The notes under the pieces are model-generated. The model was not told the DNA's origin. It ran no database searches and was given only the letters and a program-made list of their open reading frames with translations. Positions 56,790 to 64,000 of a DNA stretch of 64,000 nt are shown one piece after another (the first letter of the stretch is position 1; the number at the start of each line of letters is the position of its first letter). A program made the translations under genes and the position numbers. Source of the DNA: Rhexocercosporidium sp. MPI-PUGE-AT-0058 (lineage: Eukaryota; Ascomycota; Leotiomycetes; Helotiales); NCBI GenBank assembly GCA_020746875.1, contig JAGTJL010000004.1, forward strand, positions 434,001-498,000, read 5' to 3'.

Positions 56790-58673
56790 CTACAACTCAG
56801 GTACCTCAGAAGCGAGAACCTCCTTCACCCACTCCAAGAAGTCAGGCAGGTAGTAGATGCACGAGTAGCCGAACCATAACGCGAGCATGACCAAAAAGAG
56901 ACGCTTTCCAGACGACCAGCCATCGGCAACCGGACCTTCCTCCTCGTCGATATCCTCGACATGAGAAAATTTCTTCTCCACAACCTCGTTCTCCGACTCG
57001 GCAATCGCAGTCTCGCCAACCGCTGACTTGATTGGCACCTCGACAAGAGGAGCTCCACTAACCTTAGCAGCAGCCCTTACGGCTTTCGACTTCGGGCGAC
57101 GACGCTTCGATTTAGCCTTCGTCGGAGTCTCTGGCACAAATTCCTCCTTCTCCTCCTCATCTCCATTGTTCGAACCGCCGTTGTGACTTTCGGCAGGCGA
57201 GGCGACTGGGCTGGACTTCCGGTGCTTCTTGGGGGTCACGGTGGACCATTCGGAAGGTTGTTGAGTCACCATTGAGGGGGTCGGCTCCCATTCCAAGTCT
57301 GCGGCTGGAGCGGCCGGCGAGAGGGGGGTTGGCAATGTCGTGGGAGTGGCTTGGACATTGAGAGTTGGTGTCTGGATCTGGACACAGAGAGGCTGGGTCT
57401 TGATTGGTGTCCGGGGATTGAGGTTTTGAATGTCCTTTTTTGGTTCTGAGGACATTGGAGGGGCCTTGGATGGCGAGATAGGGGCAGCGGCGGCGGCGAT
57501 TCTGGCGTAGGATATGGCCGGCATTGCTGGGAGAATCGGGGTCGTGAGGGCTGGGAGTTCGTTGTCCAAAGGAATCTCAGTACTTTGCCTTTGCTCGGGT
57601 GTACTGGGCATTTCATCGTCCGAACCGAAAATATCCTCATCCTCGCCCTTATCCTCGTTGTCCAAAGCAATTTCGGCACTTTGCTTTGGTGTGTTGGGTC
57701 CAGACTCGTCGTCATCAGAACCAACTGCTCCTTCAGAATGTCCCAAGGCTGCTTGGACATTCTCCTCCATCTCCTTATCCTCAGCAGGAAGGTTGTCCTG
57801 GGTTTCCAAGGCAGTCTCTACGCCGGCAATGTCCTCGGAATCACCAACGACAATGGGATCTTGGGCAGGATCCTTTGAAACGGTATCCTCCAGACCAGCA
57901 ACAGCACCAGCGATGACCTCTGCAAAGTCTTCAGGAATATCTGGCACAATAACATCCGCAACATCAACTTCTGGAAGCTGCTCAAAATCTGGTGTCGTTG
58001 GCATATCCTCCGAGACGACTGAAGGGCTCAGGTCCATGTGCTCAACCAGCTCTGGGACATTGGATGGAGTAGGATCCGACTGTCCAACCTCTTTCTCCTC
58101 CTCCTCCTCTTCTTCACCATCGTCAGCCCTAGCCTCAGCGACAATGTCACCAGCTTCCTTGGCGACATCTTCCTCCTCCTCCGCAACCTGGTGTTGCTTA
58201 CCATTGCCCGCCTCAGCGATAATGTCATCACTCTCTTTGACGACTTCCTCCTCGCTCGTAGCCTCCTCCTCATCCTCGTCAAACTCATCTGCCCAGACGA
58301 ATCCTCCCTTCGGAACAAAGACCTTGGTAGGTGTTCCAAGCACGGCCTTCTTGACCTCCTTCCCTGGAGATCCCATGCCGACCTGGTCATACTTATACTC
58401 ATTGTTCAAAGATCTTTCAGCACTTTCCTTTGGCGTGCTCTCATCCATAGCCCTACTTGGCTCCGGTCTCTCGACGATCGCCATGTCCCCAAACTGTATT
58501 GGACCCCGTCTCCAGGACTTCGCCTCCTCCCAAGCCTTTCTACCACTGCTAGTGCCACCTTGTGTTGATCGGGAAGGCGTGTCCTGGTAGTTTAAGTCTG
58601 ACGCGGCAGGAGAGGAACTCGAAGGTGAGTCGTTGGAGGTGTATGGCGTCTTCGTTGGGGTTTGTGGATCCAT
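56790..58673 (-). CDS. Unknown acidic protein with C-terminal membrane anchor (627 aa)
   Basis: A single exon. The N-terminus is Ser/Thr/Pro-rich, then a conserved-looking GTPTKVFVPKGGFVWADEFD at about residues 110-135, then long Glu/Asp runs (EEEEEEKEV and similar) over residues 135-370. A Pro-rich stretch follows, then a basic KAKSKRRRPKSKAVRAAAK that could be a nuclear localisation signal, and finally one hydrophobic segment (RLFLVMLALWFGYSCIYYL) about 20 residues from the end. This is a tail-anchored arrangement, so the bulk would face the cytosol or the nucleoplasm. A motif like PKESAERSLNNE occurs three times. No family recognised. The opposite-strand frame at 57514-58590 is the Ser-rich shadow of the Glu-rich part. 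Confidence 0.75.
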   Translation of the reverse strand: MDPQTPTKTPYTSNDSPSSSSPAASDLNYQDTPSRSTQGGTSSGRKAWEEAKSWRRGPIQFGDMAIVERPEPSRAMDESTPKESAERSLNNEYKYDQVGMGSPGKEVKKAVLGTPTKVFVPKGGFVWADEFDEDEEEATSEEEVVKESDDIIAEAGNGKQHQVAEEEEDVAKEAGDIVAEARADDGEEEEEEEKEVGQSDPTPSNVPELVEHMDLSPSVVSEDMPTTPDFEQLPEVDVADVIVPDIPEDFAEVIAGAVAGLEDTVSKDPAQDPIVVGDSEDIAGVETALETQDNLPAEDKEMEENVQAALGHSEGAVGSDDDESGPNTPKQSAEIALDNEDKGEDEDIFGSDDEMPSTPEQRQSTEIPLDNELPALTTPILPAMPAISYARIAAAAAPISPSKAPPMSSEPKKDIQNLNPRTPIKTQPLCVQIQTPTLNVQATPTTLPTPLSPAAPAADLEWEPTPSMVTQQPSEWSTVTPKKHRKSSPVASPAESHNGGSNNGDEEEKEEFVPETPTKAKSKRRRPKSKAVRAAAKVSGAPLVEVPIKSAVGETAIAESENEVVEKKFSHVEDIDEEEGPVADGWSSGKRLFLVMLALWFGYSCIYYLPDFLEWVKEVLASEVPEL

Positions 58674-59762
58674 CTTTTATGTTCGATTCGAAAGTGCTGA
58701 GCAAAGGTTGTGACTTTGAAGTGTATACAAGGCTCTGAGGTCCTGCAGAAAGTATCCGAGTAAAGAGACGAGAAGAGGCTGTGTAGAAGTCTCGAGAAAA
58801 AGAAAAAGTACTTCGCTACCATGTGGGGGAGAGCTTTCGAGATTAGCGTCGCTAGGCTGGGCTAAGAGATAAGGGCAATTGGATTGGTTCCTAATGTATT
58901 CACAGTTTTTGGTTTGTGGGTGGAATTCGGGTCTGGTGCTGGATGGATTGATAGGCATATGTCATGGTGATGTTGCTAGTGGGGGAATTCGAACCGATTG
59001 TTTGGGCCCGGGGTCGGCTCGCTTAAGGTAGTGTCATAAATAACATGTGGGAGATTAGATATGATATGATATGATCTGATCTAATCTGTGCTGAAGACTG
59101 AAACTATTATATATATATATATTTGGTGGTATAGAGAAGATTGATCCCCTTGGGTAGTGGAGATGGATTTATAGGGCTTGAGTGTTTTGCAGTTTGTTTA
59201 TTGCAAAGATGGGATGGATGGCATGCGACGGCTGACGACGGACAGACGACATAATATGTTCTTTTGATAACGGACATGAAGTTGTCAGTTGCTAGACATG
59301 TCTGTTATTTGAGCTAGCCTCCGTTCCACACTTGGGGTATTGAATGAATAAAAATCAAGACGGGGAAATGGTAAAACACAAGAAGTCTGCATGCACTGAG
59401 GGAGTAGATGCACAACAAGCCAATTCAAAACAAACCTGGACTTGCAAAGTGAAAACGATTACCTACTTCAATGCAATCAATACAAAACAACTTAAAGAAG
59501 CTACAAACAGGCACAGCAAACAGAAATTCTCAAAACATCAAGGGTGATTGACTAGAAAAGAAATTTGCGTGAACGGTGAAGTGAGAGGCTTATGCCTTGC
59601 ATTTCTGTCTTTCTTGATTCACTAGCGCTCTAAGTTCTATCTCACTCACAAAAGTACGCCTGGCAGCTAACTCAAAGAGCCATTTTGTTCTCATGGAGCA
59701 CAGCTCAGAAGAAGGCACTGTAAACTTCCGAGTCCTTCCCGCCTTTCACACACAGAACAGAA
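58674..59762. other. Intergenic
   Basis: Upstream region of the acidic-protein gene and 3' flank of the dehydrogenase gene. GATAT steps near 59060, a TA repeat at 59105-59122. A short frame at 59344-59547 has no motif. Confidence 0.5.
59105..59122. repeat. TA dinucleotide repeat
   Basis: About nine TA units in intergenic DNA. Confidence 0.85.
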
Positions 59763-61295
59763 CTAGTCATTCTGTCCCAGACCCGAGTCTGCATTGTCAA
59801 TTAGTAGCCTACTCAAAAACACAAAAGAGAGAGAGAGAGAGAAGATGTGAGACGGAAGTATATGATACATACCGATCTGAATCCTCTGTCCGGTCATCGA
59901 AGTGTTCCTCGCGATATCCAGGTAGGCTTGAGCGCAATCTCCAAGATCGGTCTAAGAACGAAATCTCGCCATTAGTTGCCCATTTAAGAGTGTAGAAGGT
60001 TGTAACAGGAGGAGAGTTGCATACCTCTTTCCGCAGATACGCCTTCTCATTCATCGCCTTGACCTTCTCCTCCGAATACTTCGTACCCCCTACGTAACCA
60101 TGCGTCAGTGATTGCAACATCCGAGATTCATTTCTCCAGGAAGTGTCAAAGTCATCTCTCCTTGCATCCAGACCCCACGCAAAGCAAAGCCACCGAAACA
60201 GGATACATACACTCAGTAGCAAGCCACCCCGGCAACACAGCATTGACCCTAACCTTCGGGCCCTGCGTACTCGCCAAGCAGCGCATAAGATGCAACTGCG
60301 CCGCCTTCGTAACACTATAAGGCATACTACTGCCACCAGTATTCCTACCCGCGATGCTAGATGTCATGATGTAGACGCCGCCTTCGGGGTTGGCGTTGAA
60401 GGTCGAGGAGGCAGCTTTCATGAGATGCGCTTGTTGCTTGACGTTTACGGCGAAGCAGCGGTCCCAGTCGTCGGCAGTGGGAGCAGTGAGGTCGGAGAAG
60501 TCTGAGAAGCGCGTGTAGCCCTGTGGGGGTTAGAAGATGAACGAGAGGGGGGAGAAGGGGTGAATGTACGGCGTTGGCGATGATAATATCTAAACCGCCA
60601 AGTTTTTCAATGGCTGTCTCAACGGTCTTGATACAATCTGCCTCGACTCCCATATCCTGTATTCATGTTAGTCTGATTCTGGTATGAATCTGATATAAAG
60701 GCAAGCAAATCTTCTTAATCGTCTCACTCAACTTTAAACACCACACCCTTTAATCTTCACGTCGCTAGATCCACCAAACTCAAGAACAGAAAGAATAAGA
60801 AACTAAAAAAGAAGCAGAAAAAACGACTGACCGAACGAAACGAAGACTTACACCCTGTATCAAAACCGCACTCCTCCCATAATCCCTCTCAATCTTATCC
60901 GCCACGCCCTGTGCCCTCTCAGCAGCAGCTACATAGTTGATAGCGACATCGCATCCCTCGGCTGCGAACTTGAGACAGATGAGTTCGCCGAGTCCTCTGT
61001 CAATTTTCCACCTCGAATCAGCAAAGAAGACAATCACTTCATGAAGGAATTTCAAAACAATAATAATGAAATCGGCAAGTTCTTAGTAGGAATATCCTAG
61101 TTGTATTGACATAAAAGGAGGGCTTTGAAGCATGCTAAAGTAGAAGTGAGTTCGGCCAATGACCTGTGAAACGCGGGGTAGTCCGGTACGACGATTGGGA
61201 GATTTGCGGTACTGCAGGACTGCTAAAGCTAAATTCTGGACGTACCGTGATCCGCCTGTAACTAGGACTTTCTTTCCTTCGAGTGGGTAGACCAT
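59763..61295 (-). CDS. Short-chain dehydrogenase/reductase
   Basis: NAD(P)-dependent oxidoreductase with a classical SDR fold. Seven exons: 61295-61246, 60996-60852, 60656-60570, 60520-60211, 60089-60025, 59951-59873 and 59788-59763, total 762 bases, 253 residues. The cofactor motif TGGSRGLGE is formed across the first intron; then NAG (IIIANAGYT), the catalytic serine in YIMTSSIAG, and YSVTK with Tyr and Lys, followed by RVNAVLPGWLATEWG. The last exon of 26 bases ends QIDSGLGQND, the usual SDR close. VAINYVAA after the second strand (no acidic residue) hints at NADPH preference, which is inference. A microsatellite (GA) lies in the last intron, at 59825-59842. Substrate unknown; the length and motifs are those of 3-oxoacyl-ACP-reductase-like enzymes. 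Confidence 0.9.
59825..59842. repeat. GA microsatellite inside the last intron of the dehydrogenase gene
   Basis: About nine GA units (CT on the coding strand), 40-55 bases upstream of the acceptor of the last exon, so it adds to the pyrimidine tract. Confidence 0.8.
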
Positions 61296-61790
61296 GGTTG
61301 TGTTTGTGAGATGGGGGTTTGGATGTGAAAGTGTGTACTGGAGAACCTTCCTTTTATGCTGTTCCAGGTTGTCGGTAGGTACAAGGTGAAGGTGGGGGAA
61401 TGCCCGTTTGCCGGATTTGCCCTACCTCGGCGGCATCTGTTTGTGGAATACATGCCGAGTCAGGAGACCTTGGTTTTCCTCTTCTTGAATAATTATCGAC
61501 AAAAAGGCGGGTTTAATGTTGTTTCAGCTGATCACGTTCCATAGATCGAAGTTTGCTCACGTCAATCAGATATGTGCATAGCGAGAAGTCAAAGTACTGG
61601 GCAATCCTTCTATGCCTTTCGATAGCTAAAGTACACCTGGCTAAACCTGCCAGTGAGAATCATCGTTGCCACGATGTCCGATGAGAGAAGTATGCTAAAG
61701 CCATCCGCCAGCAGACAACATCATAAGTCTGCCTGACAACCCAATTGGTATGGTATAGCAGCGACTACTTCCGTATCATCACCCCCAAAC
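61296..61790. other. Intergenic
   Basis: Promoter of the dehydrogenase gene and 3' flank of the STF2-like gene, both on the minus strand. No feature seen. Confidence 0.5.
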
Positions 61791-62644
61791 CTAAACGCTC
61801 TTGGCCTTATCATCCTCATCGATGCTGCCATCGGAACTCTCGGTATTGACACGGCGGGCAGTTAGGAGTTCCTCGTCATCACCAGCACCGTGGATATCCT
61901 CCTCGAAAACAGGGTCTTGCTCGACGTGCTCGAACTTGGTCTTGAAGTCCTTCAAGCCGGCAGTGTAGGAGCTGCTGTTGGATCGGCGACGAGCGTTGGC
62001 AAGGTTGAAGCCTTCATCTTGGACCTCTTCACCCTCGACACCCCTGTGTAAAGTATGTCAGCTTTGTGCCGATGGCGCGGGCGCAACACGCAGTGTTATG
62101 ACTAACCAGCCACCCTTTCCAGCACCATTCTTCTTGGTCTTCTTTGGATCGGCATCAATGTGGCCAGCCTTGGCGAAGTAACGGGGGAGATGCTGTAGAT
62201 AGCTATGGTCAGTTTGACTGATAAAATGAAGGAAGAAAGGATGGAAGGTCATCGAAGACTTACCTCAGTAGCAGCAGCGGTTCCATCGGCCAAGCCGGCG
62301 TGGTCTATGATCCCATGTTAATTTCCATCAATCAATGCTTATAGAGCGTCTTAAGAGTTCTTGGAACTTTGCTTGAAGCCCTTGATGAAGTGGTGTGGTA
62401 TGGTGTTGAGGTAAAACGAGGGGTAAGCTTGAGAGGAGGTTATTCATACCACGATCATTGAACTTGTTGGTCTTTCCCACTGTCAATGGATTAGTAGATG
62501 CTCAGAGATAGCTTGAAGATACTCGCAGATCAATTGAGATGATATTGGACACCTATACATGGATGGGAAGCGACAACAAAGGAATGCAAATAGACGATAG
62601 GAAGGCGGGGTAAACACGAGTAGGAAAGTCGAGTATCACTTACT
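61791..62644 (-). CDS. STF2/TMA10-like protein with a start codon split by an intron
   Basis: Small hydrophilic protein of the Stf2/Tma10 group (HABP4/PAI-RBP1-like), which in yeast is linked to ATPase stabilisation, ribosomes and stress. Coding pieces: 62644 (the A of the ATG), 62479-62450, 62304-62264, 62192-62107 and 62043-61791, total 411 bases, 136 residues. The first codon is made by joining A before GTAAGTG to TG after TTGACAG, giving MGKTNKFNDRDHAGLADG. Then come LPRYFAKAGHIDADPKKTKK and NGAGKGGWGVEGEE, the family's glycine-rich core, and an acidic tail ending DDKAKSV. Yeast Stf2 starts with a similar TNKW segment, which supports this start. No other in-frame ATG lies before the core. 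The frame is consistent across all four introns. Confidence 0.85.
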
Positions 62645-63450
62645 GATTGCGGGTTGTCTGTATGAGGGAGATCGGGATTGAGATGGAATTGCTTTGTTGT
62701 TGTTTGGTTGATGTTGGTGTAGAATGAAGAAGGAAGTCGAGAGGTTGAGGCTGGGAGGAGGAAGCTTTATGGAAGGGGGAGGGAGCTGAGGGAAGGAAGG
62801 GGAAGGAAGGGGCAGCCGGAGTCGCGTGATCGATCGCTCAATGTCATGAGAGGAAGCTTGGACAATTGAATCACAACTGAGTCAAAAGCTGCAATGTACC
62901 TGCCTGGCACCACGAAACCCCACCCACATTCTCTGGCCACCCGCGTATCACATCAATGCTCTCCTGCCATATCGCAGACAATGCGGGATATACGATTCAG
63001 TACGACCCATTTCCACGTCAGCTGCGAAGTCGTCTGCATGAGGCATCCGTATCCATATGGTATCATGCCGTGCCCCCAGAATCCGGGGAAAGCCAGCCAG
63101 CCAGTCCGCGCCGGCCGCAGCCCAGCCATTCTGACCCACTTGCGCGCGCTAGCAGAGGCTAGTGGAGGGGCAGTCGAGCTGGGGTGCGGTGAGCAAAGAA
63201 TCCCGACATACCGACAAGAGTCGTCGTCGCTTTCTCCATATACTCGTACTTGATAATGCTTGGGGGCATGGCAGTATGTAGGTATGTCTGAGGGTGAGCA
63301 GAGTAAAACCACGAGGAAGCAGGTCATTGAAATTGGTGGAGAATTGCTCATGTCCCCGAAGATGGCCCCTCTTTCAGACACTGTCTTTATATCTTCACCG
63401 ACTAATTGACCGGTGAAACACAACAAAAGCGACAATGTAAGGCTTTGGAC
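62645..63450. other. Upstream region of the STF2-like gene and intergenic DNA
   Basis: The first 150 bases are the leader and promoter, with a GGAAGGAAGG purine stretch near 62785-62815. Frames at 62953-63435 on the minus strand lack recognisable motifs and do not continue the P450 fragment. Confidence 0.45.
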
Positions 63451-63459
63451 TACGTTATG

Positions 63460-63975
63460 CTATCGAAATTCTCTCGGACTTCCAGATAGTCTAGTGAGAA
63501 AGCTGACCAGCCTGGACATTGAGAACTGGAGGCAAAGCTACCCCTCGGGAACCCAGTGACTATCGGTCTCAACTCCAAGATACACCATAGGAAGCCCAAA
63601 CGCGGTGGGCGGAAAGATTTTCAATCCCTCCTCAACGACTGCGTCGATGAAAGCAAATTTGTTCAAAATTTCTTCATCAATCTGGACACACATCAAGGCA
63701 CTGTATATCTCTCACATCTTAGCTACGTAAATCATACCATGCTTAAATGTATGAGAGGAGCTAGCTACACTTACCATAGAACTTGTGCTGTTGCTACGAT
63801 ATAATATTACTTGTTCGGAAATAGTAGCAGAATTTTCTGGACTCACAAATAGCATTGTGAAGTTCAGTTCTGCACACTGGCAAGATAATATTGATTTATG
63901 TTGGACGAGAGCTTTCAACTGTGTCAAGTTTACGACCAGCTCCAATGTGGCAGCAAGTTCATGCTACCTGAGACT
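63460..63975 (-). pseudogene. Decayed cytochrome P450 fragment, running off the right edge
   Basis: Minus-strand reading from about 63685 gives QIDEEILNKFAFIDAVVEEG and then LKIFPPTAFGLPMVYLG and DSHWVPEG, which is the helix K region of fungal P450s: E-G-L-K stands where ExxR is expected, then PP, the GLPR-like turn and HWVPEG. Directly after it is a TAG, then more P450-like sequence (RLSGSPREFR) and another stop at about 63460. Upstream at 63838-63971 lie pieces that resemble helix I (SGS, then AATLELVVNLTQ) in two different frames, with a GTGAGT donor after NFTMLF. The heme-binding FxxGxRxC segment was not found downstream. ExxR changed to ExxK, the stops and the frame change all indicate a pseudogene. 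The 5' part lies beyond 64000. Confidence 0.6.
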
Positions 63976-64000
63976 TGGATTTATCTCTTACTATATTGGC

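Noticed and set aside
57514..58590. Plus-strand open frame of 358 codons, Ser-rich
   Set aside because: It is the complement of the Glu/Asp-rich part of the 627-aa minus-strand protein; GAG/GAA on one strand reads as CTC/TTC and TCx on the other.
58960..59030. GGTTCGAATTCCCC-like sequence on the minus strand resembling a tRNA T-arm
   Set aside because: The five-base stem does not pair and no D-arm or anticodon arm can be drawn upstream.

Overview
The window reads as nuclear DNA of a filamentous ascomycete (Pezizomycotina). Genes are split by many short introns (about 45-145 bases) with GTAAGT/GTATGT donors and CTAAC-like branch points. The gene set (Zn2Cys6 regulator, AIM9, SWC4, STF2-like, MFS sugar transporter, Asp f 7-like secreted protein) is fungal. 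A leotiomycete (Helotiales-like) host is my best guess but is not proven. Most gene models below were built by joining exons by eye. Where I give exon lengths, the joined frame is open and divisible by three.

Layout. 1-2578: 3' part of an intron-dense MFS sugar transporter. 4.2-7.5 kb: a small basic protein and a 652-aa unknown protein. 9.2-13.5 kb: three housekeeping genes in tandem, ALA dehydratase (heme), mitochondrial malonyl-CoA:ACP transacylase (mitochondrial fatty acid synthesis) and a TRAPPC2L-like trafficking subunit. 14.2-14.65 kb: remnant of a small membrane protein. 15.3-22.5 kb: an AFG1-type ATPase divergent from nucleoporin NUP133. 25.8-31.6 kb: casein kinase I, then a p24 cargo receptor divergent from SWC4. 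32.1-34.0 kb: an AIM9-like mitochondrial kinase-fold protein.

34-43 kb is a gene-poor stretch of about 9 kb, with one doubtful coding remnant near 36.4 kb. It leads up to the most unusual gene here, a Zn2Cys6 DNA-binding domain fused to a maltose/galactoside-type hexapeptide acetyltransferase (43.1-45.5 kb). Then follow a polyQ unknown gene (46.6-48.0), a secreted double-psi beta-barrel protein (49.4-50.3), divergent PPC decarboxylase and monothiol glutaredoxin genes (53.3-54.9), two unknown genes (55.4-58.7), a seven-exon short-chain dehydrogenase (59.8-61.3) and an STF2/TMA10-like gene whose start codon is split by an intron (61.8-62.6). A decayed cytochrome P450 fragment sits at the right edge.

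There is no gene cluster for one pathway, no CRISPR array, and no rRNA or tRNA that I can support. The window is mostly core metabolism, organelle maintenance and chromatin genes, with decayed accessory genes in the gaps. Points that merit a second look are the transcription-factor/acetyltransferase fusion, the split start codon, a CBC:HapX-like site before the heme gene, and the P450 and membrane-protein relics.
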